Assembly: GCF_028640845.1 (NCBI RefSeq)
Contig: NC_080546.1
Location: forward strand, 80,865,757 to 80,929,756
Reading direction: 5' to 3'
DNA length: 64,000 nt
Source of the DNA: Ahaetulla prasina
Lineage: Eukaryota; Chordata; Lepidosauria; Squamata; Colubridae
The translations under genes were made by a program, and so were the position numbers. This document shows positions 1-11,443 of this stretch, piece by piece; the stretch's first letter is position 1; each line of letters starts with the position of its first letter. The notes beneath the pieces are model-generated. The model searched no databases. It was not told the DNA's origin and saw only the letters and a list, made by a program, of their open reading frames with translations.

Positions 1-355
1 GGGAGAGCGTTCTCTGTGGGAGCTCCGGCCCTGTGGAATGAACTACCCGTTGGGCTACGCCTTCTCCCTGATCTTCGGACCTTTAAGCGCGAGTTCAAAA
101 CCTTCTTCTTTCACCAAGCAGGGCTGGCCTGATATAATTTTAAATTGACTGTTTTAATGGGATTTTAAGGGGATTAATTTTATTTACTATTTTTATTCAA
201 AATTTTTAATTTTCAGCTTATTGAATTAGATTTTTAATTGGTTTATTGTATTTTAATTTTTTTTCTGATACTTATGTTTTATTTTTGCTGTACACCGCCC
301 TGAGTCTTCAGAGAAGGGCGGTATAAAAATATGAATAATAAATAAATAATAAATA
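1..355 (+). mobile_element. L2-type LINE, 3' end
   Basis: The open frame at the left edge encodes the end of a reverse transcriptase ORF (SVGAPALWNELP, then LPDLRTFKREFKTFFF). An AT-rich 3' UTR follows, with the conserved tail CACCGCCCTGAGTC and its pairing half GGGCGGTATAAAAAT, then an (AATA)n-type tail. The same end recurs at about 12.2, 14.4 and 45.3 kb. The left end is cut by the window. Confidence 0.8.
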
Positions 356-414
356 AAATAAATTGCTTGATCTCCATTTGAAATGCTTCTAGTCTAATTT
401 TGTAAATGCTAAAA

Positions 415-1004
415 CAAGGGTGTCAAAATCCAGGCCCACGGGCCGCATCCGGCCTACGGGGCTGCCCTGGAAATAGTGCAGGACTGGTCCATGGTGCCTC
501 TGGCAACAAAAATGGAGCTCGGGAGGGCGGCATGCAGGGATGAAATGCTCTCGGTTCAGACCGGATCGCCCAATCTGGTAGCAATCTTGGCCGGTGGTTC
601 GGCGAATCAGTAGCAATCGCGATGAGAGTCTCTGCCCACCGGCCTGGCTGTCATTACTTCCTGGTTTTAACCAGGAAGTAATGTGTTTTGTACCGTCTGG
701 GCATGCACAGAAAGGTTTTGCACATGCGCAGAGGGTGTGTGCGCGCGGTGCGTGTCCTTCCGAACCGGTAAGGAAGGTAAGTAGATTTCACCCCTGGCGG
801 CATGTGATCCTCCCAACATCTGTTTTTGCTGGTAGGGGGCTGCAGGAGGACCCCCCCACCACCACTGCCCGGGGCCACCACAACTGACTGCCCTGAAACA
901 ACTGACGTCGAGTTAGCCACAACCCTCTGGCCACACATCCAGGCCCCCCGAGGTCAAACACAACCCTGATGCTGCCGCCAATGAAATCGAGTTTGACAGC
1001 CCCA
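415..1004. mobile_element. hAT-type nonautonomous element, 590 bp
   Basis: The ends CAAGGGTGTCAAA and TTTGACAGCCCCA are imperfect inverted repeats, flanked by a perfect 8-bp duplication TGCTAAAA (407-414, 1005-1012). The interior is CpG-rich and includes a segment near 536-640 (GGATGAAATGCTCTCGGTT) resembling the left end of the hAT at 15694, so the copy is composite. No transposase is seen. Confidence 0.85.
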
Positions 1005-1012
1005 TGCTAAAA

Positions 1013-1852
1013 CAATAATAAATACAAGTCTTAATACATGGAAGACTTAGTAAAATCCTGGTTCATTTGTGCTGAAAAGCATAAACACAAAATATCAGAG
1101 TTATGAGATGGAAGAATGGGTGTAAGTTGTCTGTGATATACTTTCTCTAACATTCGATTTTATCCGTCATTGTTAACTATTCTCATTCTGAATATTGTAG
1201 TCAACTAGCAGGTAACCAATAATATCAAAACAGACACAACATATTTATCAACTAGGGGTTTTTTAAAGTTATAAAATACCTCAACTTTTGCACAAGAGGT
1301 TTAGAAGAAATTGCCTATCAATTCTATGTGGGCTTGTATTTATTTTTTACTCTGAATTCTTTTGCTGAACTTGGGAGGCTGAGAAATCCTGTGATTAGCA
1401 CTAATGTAAGAATGTGAGCATTCTGAAGATTAGCTATTAAAGGTGCAATAATTCCATCCAACTATAAAACAGCTAATTCAGATAGGATATAATTCACTTA
1501 AAATGAAGACAACGATGGGTTTCAATAGCCTTTTTCAAAATGCCACGTTATTCATGCTGCCTTTAAATTAAATGAGGATTAGAAACATCTGTGCCAAAAT
1601 CATAACCCGTAATCCCTAAGAAGATTAGTCAATAAACTTGCTTTATTCAGGGTAGTACAATACTACATATAGTTGTTGTTTTTTCCCCACACAAACAAAC
1701 CTATTATATATACTCCTTGCAGCTATTTTTTTCTGATAATCTTCTGGTATAAACAGTCTTAACTGTGGAGTTTCCTCCCAGAGGTTGCAAAACCTAACAC
1801 TCCATTGCCATAATTAATATTTAATCACTAACTAGTGTTGCTTCCCAAATAC
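1013..1852. other. CORIN intron 4 sequence, no feature seen
   Basis: AT-rich, apparently unique intronic DNA. I find no further corin exon on the minus strand and no clear repeat. Confidence 0.5.
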
Positions 1853-2063
1853 CTGTTGACACCATCGCTGATGCACTGGGGAAGAGCAAGGCTACATCCA
1901 AACAGCATAATGTGTTGATAACAGCCGAGGCGATTGAGATAACTAAAGAACTTGAGAAATTTTTCCATTTCAATGCTTCTCACAATGGAAAGAACTGATC
2001 TTAGAGTGGTCTGGTTATATGGCAGCATTTCACATTGGCTGTAGTTGATGTTTATGCACAAAC
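1853..2063 (-). CDS. CORIN: CORIN exon 4: first half of Frizzled domain 1
   Basis: The 211-nt exon has acceptor TTTTGCAG, phase 1 in, and donor CAACAG|GTATTT, phase 2 out. It encodes the start of the first Frizzled cysteine-rich domain: CININYSQCEMLPYNQT, then IEMEKFLKFFSYLNRLGCYQ and HIMLFGCSLALPQC. Human corin has the same cysteine spacing and near-identical MEMEKFLKFF and CYQHIMLFGC strings. Five Cys are present; the remaining Frizzled cysteines would be in the next exon, which I do not find in bases 1-1852, so intron 4 runs past the window edge. Intron 3 (2064-16378) is about 14.3 kb and full of repeats. Frizzled 1 is needed for efficient pro-ANP processing in mammals. Confidence 0.95.
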
Positions 2064-2471
2064 CTGCAAAATAAAGACATATTTGTGATAGAAAGCAAGA
2101 ACAAGAGTCTACTAAAAGCGAAAAGTCACTAGGTAGTTCAAAATATATGAAGTAGCCATCTTATCTATGATACTCCCCTTTCCCCTTGTAATGGAAAATC
2201 TAGTTCAAAACTCAACAAAAAATAATAATTTCTTGTGCAGGTCTATCAATTTCCACTCAGAAAATAAAGTCCTGTTAAATGTAATTGTCCCAAGGAAGCT
2301 ATAAAAGACTGCGATTTTAGTTCAACTAGAAACAATTGATACTTGCAAGAGTTCTTTTTAAACCTTATTTAGAGTGAGGTGTTTTAAAGAAACTACTAAT
2401 GTTTATATCTATTCCTCTTCCTCACATCCCTCCATTTATTCACAAGTTTGCATGCAGCTTTTTGAATAGAC

Positions 2472-2868
2472 CAGGATGAACTGGATTTAAATCAAGTTGA
2501 TTTAAATCATGATTAAAATCAAGTTGATTTAAATCATGATTTAAATCACTAGTTAAAAGGTTTGATTTTTAAAGAGCAACGGTCATCTCTGTCCCGCAGC
2601 GGTTCCTCCTCTGACCCGCTGTTGACTCACCAACAGTCCCAATATTGCAGAATATACAGCCTCACGCTACATAACTAAGCTCCATTTCGTGCTGAATAAA
2701 CTAAATTATTAATGTGTCTTAAATAGAAAACTATCTTTAGATAGATTTTTATTCCGAAAGCATTTTATTAAAATAAATTTGATAAAAATAAAAAAAATCC
2801 GATTTAATTTTTTTAAAAAACTGATTTTTTTGATTTTTAAAAACATATCATTGATTTTATCCACCCTG
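2472..2868. mobile_element. hAT-type MITE, 397 bp
   Basis: The ends CAGGATGAACTGGATTTAAA and TGATTTTATCCACCCTG are inverted repeats flanked by a perfect 8-bp duplication GAATAGAC (2464-2471, 2869-2876). Arms are rich in TGATTTAAATC-like palindromes and the centre is GC-richer. This type (CAGGGTGGATAAAATCA) is widespread in reptiles. The rest of 2064-2463 and 2877-3130 looks unique. Confidence 0.9.
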
Positions 2869-3129
2869 GAATAGACTTATGATTGTTTTGCATTAACAAA
2901 TGGATAACATTTATTTCAACCATGTTGTCTACTGAGGTATTTAGATGCTTTTATGTGTAACATGCTTTAAAGTTTAAATTCAGGGACCACACCATGTTCT
3001 ATAAACCTTCCTCCACTCATTGATTAATAATGTATTTCTAATAAATTTACTAAGGATACTTCACCCAGAAAGGCTAGAAGGTCAAGGATTATTATTGAAT
3101 TTGAGAATCTAATTTTAGGAGATTTTTCC

Positions 3130-3330
3130 TTGTATAGCTTTTGGAAAACGGTAAACCCATCTTGTGGACCCAGGACACATACAGACAGCCATGAGGGGAC
3201 AAAAGGGGAATTCATCACATTTGCAAATGACACCAAACTGGGGAGAATAGACAAAACTTTAAAAGAGAGGCTGAAGTTCCAGAAGAATGTTGACAGATTT
3301 GAATACTAAGTCCTTATCCAACAAAATGCA
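3130..3330 (+). mobile_element. CR1-type LINE fragment (reverse transcriptase region)
   Basis: The plus strand reads FANDTKLGRIDKTLKERL, resembling the FADDTKLGG catalytic box of CR1 reverse transcriptase with one catalytic Asp replaced, and stops follow. Short and decayed. Confidence 0.5.
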
Positions 3331-3374
3331 ATTCTATGGTGAGAAAATAAGGAAAAACCAAGTGCCAAGAAATA

Positions 3375-4320
3375 TAACATAAACTGTTTCAACTTCTTCC
3401 CTCAAGACGATGCTATAGGGCCATGATGGCAAACTTATAGCACACAGAGCCATATCGGTGGGCACGCGAGCCAGCTGATTTTCGGGCCTTCTGAGCCCAC
3501 CAGAAGTAGGGAAATAGGCTGTTTCCTGCCTCCGGAGGGCCTAGGAGGGGAAGGCCCATTTTTTGCTCTCCCTAGGCTCCAGAGCCTCTCTAGGAGCCTT
3601 GGGAGGCAAAAATGGCCGTCCTCACCCAGCTGGAGGCCCTCCAGAGGCTGGAAGCGGCCCATTTGCCAACTTCCAGCGAGACTGGAAGGCCCGTTTTTTG
3701 TTCCCCTAGAGAGGCAAAAAACTCTCTGGGGAGAGCAAAATACGGGCCTACCGTGCCATCGCATGCCAAAAGCGGGGGGGAGCATTGGGGGGATTGTGCA
3801 CACATGCACGCGGGCAAGGCACATAATTATGGGTGTGGGTACACGCATGCGTGACCCCCGTGTTCCTTCCGCTTTTGGCATGCGATGGCAAAAAGGTTAG
3901 CCATCCCTGCTATAGGGCATTGCACACTAAAACAACTGGACACAAGGACAGTTTTCCTCGCATGCCATCACTCTGCTAAACAACTAATTCCCACAACACT
4001 GTCGAACTATCTAGTAAAGCTGTATTACTATTATCCTTCTCATCTTTTCGGATACCTATTCATTATCTTCTTATGACTATAACTTTGTTGCTTGTATCTT
4101 ACAATTTATATTTTTTTATTTAGTATCTTAGTATGATTTATGTTGATTGCTTATTTAGTATCCTATGACTATCACTGAGTGTTGTATCTTTTTATGATGA
4201 ATGTATTTTATGATTATAATCATGATTTATCACTTGTTGTTTGTATGTACAGTGAGAGCTTATGCACTGGAGACAAATTTCTTGTCTATCCAATCACACA
4301 TGGCCAATAAAGAATTCTAT
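3375..4320 (+). mobile_element. CR1-L3/Snake1-type LINE 3' end, split by a hAT
   Basis: Sequence matching the Snake1 3' segment (ACATAAACTGTTTCAAC, later GCCATCACTCTGCTAAACAA, then ATGACTAT runs and ACACATGGCCAATAAAG) is broken by the hAT at 3421-3909 and resumes at 3918. Its tail starts the pentanucleotide array that follows. Confidence 0.85.
3421..3909. mobile_element. hAT-type MITE inserted in Snake1, 489 bp
   Basis: Perfect 8-bp duplication CTATAGGG (3413-3420, 3910-3917). Ends CCATGATGGCAAAC and GTTAGCCATCCCTG form the inverted repeat. Same family as 29808-30243, 47283-47669, 48522-48817 and 60301-60933. The empty site is the Snake1 sequence GACGCTATAGAGCA seen intact in other copies, so this is a clean insertion. 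Confidence 0.92.
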
Positions 4321-4507
4321 TCTGTTGTGTTCTGTTGTGTTCTGTTCTATTCTATTCTATTCTAGTTGTTCTGTTGATTACTCTACTGTACTCTACTCTA
4401 CTCTACTCTACTCTACTCCACTCCACTCCACTCCACTCCACTCCACTCCATTCCACTCCACTCCACTCCACTCCACTCCACTCCACTCCACTCCACTCCA
4501 CTCTACA
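4310..4507 (+). repeat. Pentanucleotide microsatellite TTCTA to CTCTA to CTCCA
   Basis: It starts as (TTCTA)n at the Snake1 tail, passes through CTCTA and becomes an almost pure (CTCCA)n run of about 20 units (4420-4500). The gradient shows sequential mutation and re-amplification of the LINE-seeded repeat. ORFs of repeated HSTPL residues here are artefacts. Confidence 0.95.
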
Positions 4508-5335
4508 TAGGAGGTGATACCTGGTTCAACAGCAGCAACTATGAGAGGGATCTAGTTGTCCTAGTGGACAATCACTAAGTATGCACTAGCAGTGTGCTTC
4601 AGCTTTCAAAAAGGCCAACGCAGTCCTACGATGCAACAACAGAAGGGATTGTATAAAGATTACGTGAAATGTTAGTATCGTTTTATAGGACACACTTGGA
4701 ATACTGTGTCCAGTTTGATCTATAATATAAAAAAGATGCCATGATATAAAAAGAATGCATAGGAGCGCAACTAAGGTAATTAGGGGACTGAAGTATGATA
4801 AACGGTGAGTATGTCTCATCTAACGAAGAGAAGGACCAGGGCTGACATGATAGTTATCTTCCAATATTTGAAGGGTTGCCACAAAGAAGACAGGGTCAAC
4901 CTATTCTTCAAAGTACCTGAAGGCAGGACAAGAAATGACAGATGGAAAAGAGAGATCCAACCTAGAATTAAGGAGAAATTTCCTGTCAGTGAGAACAATT
5001 AAGCAGTGGAACGGCTTGCCTTCAGAAGCTGTAAGTGCTTCATCACTGGAGGATTTTAAGAAGAGAGAGGACAGCCACTTGTCTGGAATGGCATAGGGCA
5101 GGGGTGCCCAAACTTGGCCCCTTGAAGAGCTGTGGACTTCAACTCCCAGAATTCCCCAAACAGCATGAGCTATAAATATGAGCAAGTTGCTGGCTGGGGA
5201 ATTCTGGGAGTTGAAGTCCATCGCTCTTCAAGGGGCCAAGTTTGGCCATCCCTGGCATAGGGTCTCCTACTTGAGTATGAGGTTGGACTAGAAGACCTCC
5301 AAGGTCCTTTCCAACTATTATTCTGCTGCTGTTGC
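4508..5335 (+). mobile_element. CR1 LINE 3' end
   Basis: Typical CR1 C-terminal RT coding remnants (GDMIAVFQYLKG-like, later WNGLPSE-like) end in the diagnostic GACCTCCAAGGTCC plus TTCCAACTATTATTCTG. The copy is interrupted by the 156-bp MITE at 5099-5254 and carries stops. Confidence 0.8.
5099..5254. mobile_element. Near-perfect palindromic hAT-type MITE, 156 bp
   Basis: Perfect 8-bp duplication GCATAGGG (5091-5098, 5255-5262). Arms CAGGGGTGCCCAAACTTGG and CCAAGTTTGGCCATCCCTG, then GAACTTCAACTCCCAG-like arms, give a long hairpin with a short AT-rich loop. It lies inside the CR1 copy. Confidence 0.92.
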
Positions 5336-5403
5336 AACAGATACCTTACAGGTCCTCCTCACCTGGTCCCCTTGTGGATGATAATCTGTAGTACACCCTA
5401 CAG

Positions 5404-5520
5404 CAGGGGTGTTACCCTCATGTCGTCACAGCTGCGTCACGTGACGTATCGGGACTTTTTCCCCCTTCGCTAAACTGGACGTGGGCAGCACATGACGCAT
5501 CCAGCCTGTGGGCCAGGAGT
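5404..5520. mobile_element. Truncated hAT-type element
   Basis: Starts CAGGGGTGTTACCCTCATG, with CpG-rich interior (TGACGTATCGGG), and runs to GGGCCAGGAGTT, where a LINE tail interrupts it. The right terminus is missing, so no duplication is assignable. Confidence 0.6.
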
Positions 5521-6145
5521 TATTTATTTTATTTATTTTTATTTTATTTATTTTGTCACACAATATATATAAGCGTAAGCATGAAATAGCTATACAATAT
5601 ATAAGCATATATATTATAAGTATGAGTATGTAATAACTATATTAATTGGATATAACGAAAGGAAACAATAGGACAGGAATGGTAGGCACTTTTGTGCTCT
5701 TATGCACGCCCCTTGCAGACCTCTTAGGAATGGGGTGAGGTCAATAGTAGACAGTTTTTGGTTGAAGCTTTTGGGATTTTGGGAAGAGACCACAGAGTCA
5801 GGTAGTGTATTCCAAGCATTAACAACTCTGTTACTGAAGTCATATTTTCTGCAATCAAGATTGGAGTGGTTAACATTAAACTTAAAACTATTGTGTGCTT
5901 GTGTATTGTTGCAATTGAAGCTGAAATAGTCTTTGGCAGGAAGGACATTGCAATAGATGATTCTATGAGTTAAACTCAAGTCATGCTGAAGACGATGTAG
6001 TTCTAAATTTTCTAAACCCAGGATTTCAAGTCTGGCGGCATAAGGTATTTTGCTGTATTCAGAGGAGTGGAGAACTCTTCTTGTAAAATATTTCTGGACA
6101 CGTTCAATTGTATTGATGTCAGAAATGTGGTATGGATTGAAGAAA
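5520..6145 (-). mobile_element. CR1-like LINE (RRVLHSS type) 3' end
   Basis: The minus frame encodes an RT C-terminus: INTIERVQKYFTRRVLHSS, LEILGLENLELHRL, SNRVVNAWNTLPDSVVSS, PFLRGL, with the usual 3' UTR (GCCTACCATTCCTGTCC) and a TTATTTTGTCACA tail. The same family recurs at 7.5, 8.3, 18.8, 32, 34.5, 38.1, 46.6 and 52.1 kb. I cannot place it below clade CR1/L3 with certainty. Confidence 0.8.
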
Positions 6146-6583
6146 ATCTTTATTTGCATAAACATTTCAGTTTGTTATAAACAACAATGCAACTATATTT
6201 TATAACTCTGCCAAGTAGATCAACATAGCATGTCAAGGATTCCTCAATGTATTATCGAATGCATTGCCGAATATATGCAGAATAAGATACTTCTTAATGT
6301 ACCACAAATCTGCAGGTTTGTTACTGCTTCTTCCTTAAATAAGGGAGAAGATATCTAATGTACTTCTAGCCATAGTATTGGAAATTAGCCTTTATAGACA
6401 CAGGGAAACATTTAAGTAATAAAACCCAACAGCTGTAATTTGAGTTTCTAAAGATAACCCACCTGTTCTATAAATATAATGAATGATGGGGTCACATTCA
6501 ATGTAAACATCTGTTTATAAATTGTTTTAATGTGATAATGTTACTTAAGGAATATATTTTGCAGTGTACTTTATATTTTGATT
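6146..6583. other. CORIN intron 3 sequence, no feature seen
   Basis: AT-rich, apparently unique. Nothing supportable. Confidence 0.4.
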
Positions 6584-6591
6584 GCCCAGAA

Positions 6592-6726
6592 CAGGGATCT
6601 CCAACCTTGGTCCCTTTAACACTTGTGAACTTCAACTCCCAGAGTTCCTTAGCCAGTTTTGCTGGCTGAGGGACTCTGGGAGTTGAAGTCCACAAGTCTT
6701 AAAGGGACCAAGGTTGGAGACCCCTG
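6592..6726. mobile_element. Palindromic hAT-type MITE, 135 bp
   Basis: Perfect 8-bp duplication GCCCAGAA (6584-6591, 6727-6734). Ends CAGGGATCTCCAACCTTGG and CCAAGGTTGGAGACCCCTG. The arms continue to a full-length hairpin. Same family as 27420, 49280 and the chimeric 54595 copy. Confidence 0.93.
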
Positions 6727-6734
6727 GCCCAGAA

Positions 6735-7484
6735 TATTGTTTCAGGCATGTAGATTGTTATTTTCAAGTGAGAATTTTAGTTTTATCTTCTTCTTATCAG
6801 TAAAATACTTAGGCAAATGTGTCTCTTCATATTTGAATCACTGCAGCAAATACATTTCCACCAGATGTCTGTCTTCTTGGAAGAAAGAAAAATTAAATAA
6901 ATAAATAAATACATGAGTATAATACTTTTCGTACACGAAAAATAAAGTTTGCATAAGGAAACTGTTTGACACAGTGTGAGTTCATAACTCAGTTTAATCA
7001 AACCAATATCCACTATAGAAGTTCAAGACCAAAACTGGTTAAACTTTCCTCTAGGACTTCTTTGATCCCAGTTGGAGCGAAAAAAAAAAATAGAAATGTT
7101 CTCAATGGAAAAAATATTGCCATGAGGTCTATTATTTTGTTTAATTTTGTGCCAAAAGAAGATAACTATTCTCCAAGCTAGGCCTTTCAACCAAGAACAC
7201 AATAATCATTCACTATAAATGTATTATTTATGGAGCATCCTGAATATCTATAGTAGTCTTGGTAGCTGCTCCTGCAAAAGCTTTCTCATTTGTTAGCAAT
7301 TTCTAGTACTACAACCTCCCCGTTGCCACAAGTAACTTCGAATTTCTATGTGTTCCAAGATTTCTAGCCAAGTGATCAGTAAGTATTTGTTTATCTTAAT
7401 TTTTGGCATATTACTGAATAAATTATTAAGCAACATAACACATCTTATGTATGCTTAGAGATTTAGAGATTTATGTATGCTTAA
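6735..7484. other. CORIN intron 3 sequence, no feature seen
   Basis: AT-rich, apparently unique, with short (AAAT)n near 6893-6912. No exon signal on either strand. Confidence 0.4.
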
Positions 7485-7660
7485 GAGCACAAAAGTGCCT
7501 ACGGTTCCTGTCCTATTGTTCCTTTCATTATATCAAATTAACATAGCTGTTGCATACTTTTACTTACATATATATATATTTTTCTATTGTTTTTTATTTT
7601 ATGTCGATGTTTGTGTATACTGTTGTGACAAAATGAAATTAAAAAAAAGACTCTGCTAAA
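7485..7660 (+). mobile_element. CR1-like LINE (RRVLHSS type), extreme 3' end
   Basis: GCACAAAAGTGCCTACGGTTCC, a TA-rich stretch and TGTTGTGACAAAATGAAATT match only the 3' UTR of the family: a severely 5'-truncated insertion. Confidence 0.7.
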
Positions 7661-7917
7661 CACTATTTCCTTATTCCAGGATTAGAATAGTCAATATAGC
7701 TAATTATTATAAATGCACATTATTATGCAGAATTATTAGATTGGCTAAGATTAAGCTTGTATGTACTTTTTCTTACCCCTGTGGCCATTATCTGCACAAT
7801 CCAATGCAAACTCAATTACAAACTGAGTGTCCCATTGTATTCAGTGAAGTTTATCTCTCCTGAAGACAGTGGGTTCCAGTAGTACTGGTGTGCCAACTCC
7901 GCAACAATTTATAGTTG

Positions 7918-7919
<2 letters not shown>

Positions 7920-7952
<33 letters not shown>

Positions 7953-8985
7953 TTTTGTCACAACAATATATGTAACTATCATACAGAAAGGTTATATAGT
8001 ATATAAAGGTATATAAAGGTATATATATGTTTTCTGAGGTTTTCACGGTGTTTATATATATATGTTGAGTCTCAGAATGAGAGCGTTGACGAGTTTTTCA
8101 GGCTTCAGTCACAGGAAGCTTTGCTCCCAGAAGCACGTTGAAGCCTGAAGATGACGAATGAGACTTCAAAGACACTTCCAATTTTACACGGAGAAACCCA
8201 AGACTATATATATATATATATATATATGAAGAAGAAAAGAAAAACAATAGGACAGGAACGGTAGGCACGTTTGTGCGCTTATGCACGCCCCTTATGGTCC
8301 TCTTAGGAATGGAGTGAGGTCAATAGTAGAAAGTTTTTGGTTAAAGCTTTTAGGATTATGGGAAGAGACCACAGAGTCAGGTAAAGTATTCCAAGCACTG
8401 ATGATTCTGTTGCAGAAGTCATATTTTCTGCAATCTAGATTAAAGCGGTTGACATTAAGTTTAAATCTATTGGTTGCTCTTGTATTATTGCAATTAAAGC
8501 TGAAGTTGTCTTTGACAGGAAGGACATTACAATAGATGATTCTATGAGTTAAACTTAGGTCTTGTCGAAGGCGACAGAGTTCCAAGTTTTCCAAGCCCAG
8601 GATTTCAAGTCTAGTGGGATAAGGTATTTTGTTGTTTACAGAGGAATGGAGAACTCTTCTTGTAAAATATTTCTGGACATGTTCAATTGTATTTATGTCA
8701 GAGATATGGTGAGGGTTCCAAACAGGTGAGCTGTATTCTAGAATTGGTCTAGCAAATGTTTTATATGCTCTGGTTAGTAGTGTAGTGTTTTTGGAAAAGA
8801 AGCTACGCAAGATTAGGTTTACAACTCTTAGAGCCTTTTTTGCTACCTATTTGCAGTGGGCTTTGGCACTTAGATCATTTGACATGAAAACTCCAAGGTC
8901 TTTAACGGGATGGGGGTCATCTGTGAGGTAATGTCCATCAAGCGAGTACTTAGTGTTTGGGTTCTTTTTTCCTATATGTAAGACT
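7920..8985 (-). mobile_element. CR1-like LINE (RRVLHSS type), 1 kb, interrupted
   Basis: A 172-codon minus frame (8292-8810) encodes the RT C-terminus (MRSFFSKNTTLLTRAYKTF, ARPILEYSSPVW, FTRRVLHSSVN, LDCRKYDFCN), ending PFLRGP. A (TTTA)n tail starts at 7920. Near 8040-8210 it is interrupted by an unrelated Penelope-like fragment. Confidence 0.85.
8040..8210 (+). mobile_element. Possible Penelope-like terminal fragment
   Basis: TTCAGGCTTCAGTCACAGGA followed by GCCTGAAGATGACGAATGAG and CTTCCAATTTTACACGG resembles the termini of squamate Penelope-like elements, whose hammerhead-type motif starts CTGAAGA. Here the part that should carry GAAA is deleted, so no ribozyme remains. Recall-based. Confidence 0.4.
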
Positions 8986-10029
8986 GAGCATTTGCTGGTT
9001 GAGATTTGCTATCATGGACGAATTATACCAGAATTTGGATGAAGGGAATGTGACAGGCTTTCTCTTGGCACAATTATTCTGCATCATCTGCTTCGTGTAC
9101 CTTGAGCACCGATCACTGCTTCCTTCAGAAGATAATAAAACCCTTTATTTTGCATTCTAAGTTACCAAAGGAATTACAAGACTGCCTACACATAGTTGTT
9201 CTAAACCCATAAAAAAACATCTTGAAGTAATACAGAGAATCTCTCTCTCTCTCGCCAATTTTACTACTTTATAAAATCTTTCATAAAGAAAGGAGCTGTG
9301 CACGGAGAAAGGACAAAAGAAGAGAGTTAAGTAAGAAGTGTATTCTTGTACTGAACAATGTGTCAAGGTGTTATTGTTTGCTTATTTGTTGTTGCTCAAT
9401 TTCATGCCATTATGAGTAAAGCGTTGGAAATATTTTAAAAAAACACCTGTAACTTCATATAGCGGTAAGAAATTAGAGAGAATTACTATCTGTTGTTTAA
9501 TTGTCCACGCATGTAACTCAATGGAATGCCAAGCATATTATATGTAAAACTGAAAGTATACATGATTGAATCAGCAGGCATTAGCAAATCAATAGAATTA
9601 TTTGCCATAATGAGTTTCCAGTCAGATACAAACTGACTCAGGTTAATTTTGGGATATGTGAGGTGATCAAACGGAAAATATGTTTTATGCCATGGCCTGC
9701 TGAATAAGCCAGAAGAGGCTGGAGTCATATATACTTGCGGTAAGTGACAAACTATGGCACACACACCACAATGTTTTGGGGTTTTTTGCGTAACACATTA
9801 AGTCCAAAACAAACAAACCTCCTTATGCTTTAAATTAGAACTGTGAGTGAACTCAATCTACATCTTAAAAATGAAAATAGTATTAGATAAAATAAAATCC
9901 TTATGGATGGTTTCTTGCTCAACCAACCTAATTTCATGGTAAATGCAAATCCATCAACACTAACTAGCCAGCAGAAGACACAATGAAAACTACTTATTTG
10001 CACAACACATGGACAAATTGAACCATTGT
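8986..10029. other. CORIN intron 3 sequence, no clear feature
   Basis: AT-rich and apparently unique. Short (CT)n near 9240. No exon recognised. Confidence 0.4.
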
Positions 10030-10650
10030 TTCAACAGTCAGCCTCCTAGGCCAAGCTAACTCCGAAAACATTAGAGAATTCCTGAAAACTTGGCACTCAA
10101 GACATATCAGCCATAGGCCCACAGGAATAAATGACATCTACATACCATTCAGAAGTGACCTTCAAAACACCACAACACCTCCCAACCAACAATCAACACT
10201 CAGATAAGTGGAGATCAACACCGAGCAGTAAATGATACTACTACTACTACTACTAATAATAATAATAATAATTTAATTTTTATACCGCCCTTCTCCCGAA
10301 GGACTCAGGGCGGTGAACAGGCAGATAAAATAATACAATACATTTCAATAAAAACACTATTTAAAAAACTTATTCCAAAAGCCTAAATTTAAAATACAAT
10401 ACAAAATATAAAATAAATCCCAATAAAATCCATGTTTAAAAAACCCTATTAAGCCAGTCCTGCTCGGAAGAATAGATATGTTTTAAGCTCGTGGCAAAAG
10501 GTCCTTTCGCGGCGAAAGATACTCCAATTAAGGAACAACCAATTCAGTAAACATGAACTTAATCAAGGAATTACTCCCACCAACACTGGCAGGACAAACC
10601 ACCTACACGTAAACGAGGAGCAAACTCCTTCTAGCCTAGGTATTACCTAG
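10030..10650 (+). mobile_element. Penelope-like element remnant, split by an L2 tail
   Basis: The plus strand (about 10090-10230) reads FLKTWHSRHISHRPTGINDI, resembling the conserved region after the RT of Penelope-like elements (W-S-x-INRHI). After the L2 insertion (10231-10517) the segment CCAACACTGGCAGGACAAAC and AACGAGGAGCAAAC matches the terminal part seen again at 38930-39010. Highly decayed. Confidence 0.55.
10231..10517 (-). mobile_element. L2-type LINE 3' end
   Basis: Minus-oriented tail: (TACTAC/AATAAT)n, TTTATACCGCCCTTCTCC and GGACTCAGGGCGG, then AT-rich UTR and reverse complement of the ORF end (GCCAGTCCTGCTCGG). Confidence 0.8.
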
Positions 10651-11220
10651 GAGTGTGATATGAAATGTGTGCCTTTTCTCTTGCAGAGAGCCCCTCACTG
10701 TTCAATCCCTGAGCTATAAATATTCTTCCGGGACTATTTGAAATTACAACAGACCTTCCTCATAGCTACAACCCATTGTTATAACCGTCACACACATAAT
10801 GTGTCATGTGCCATTATGTGAGGGCATTTTGGGCATTTGCCAGCTGGCTCACCTTTATAGCCGTTTGCAGTGTTCTGTGGTCACATGACTAAGATTTTTT
10901 TTTGTGGGGAGGCAGTTACCGGCATTTATTTCTGGTTTCTGGCAACAAAATACTTATTTGAGAAAATGGACAGAAGACAAAGCCTTTTCTTTCTTTTCTC
11001 CTTCTTTTCTGCCCTTTTCTTTTCCCTTCCCAGCCTGTTTTTCCTACTAGTTGTTTTTGTAACTAATTTAGTTACAAAACTAATTTTATTAGTTTTTATT
11101 TTATAATAAAATAAAAACTATGTTATTATTTTATAATAACTAATTTTATCAGTTTTGTAACTAATAAAAAATGAAAACATGAGAGAAAATCGATCCACTT
11201 AATGACCACTGTGTTAACTA
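10651..11220. other. CORIN intron 3 sequence, AT-rich
   Basis: Contains a short inverted AT-rich stretch around 11050-11160 (TTTTATTAGTTTTTATTTTA against its complement). Otherwise nothing supportable. Confidence 0.35.
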
Positions 11221-11345
11221 TCGTAAAAAAAACCTACTTCAAATCCCCTCACCGAATGCCTCAACTTACAACTGCAAAGACTTACAACCATAATTAAAGT
11301 TGACCCAATTAAAGTTGTAAAGTTGTAAATCGAGAATTATCTGTT
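11221..11345. mobile_element. Fragment of the CTCGACTTACAAC MITE family
   Basis: AACTTACAACTGCAAAGACTT and GTTGTAAATCGAGAATTATC match the ends of the dispersed family best seen at 34078-34466. Only a short decayed piece. Confidence 0.5.
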
Positions 11346-11443
11346 CAAGGTTTCTAGTGGGTCAGCCGAGCTCAGTTTTTACATCCTGCCTGCTTTTGAT
11401 CAGTTATTTGCAGCAGTATAATATTTGATACATCAAATATTAT

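Noticed and set aside
1..1852. CORIN exon 5 (rest of Frizzled 1)
   Set aside because: I searched the minus strand for the expected Cys-rich continuation and found none; it must lie left of the window.
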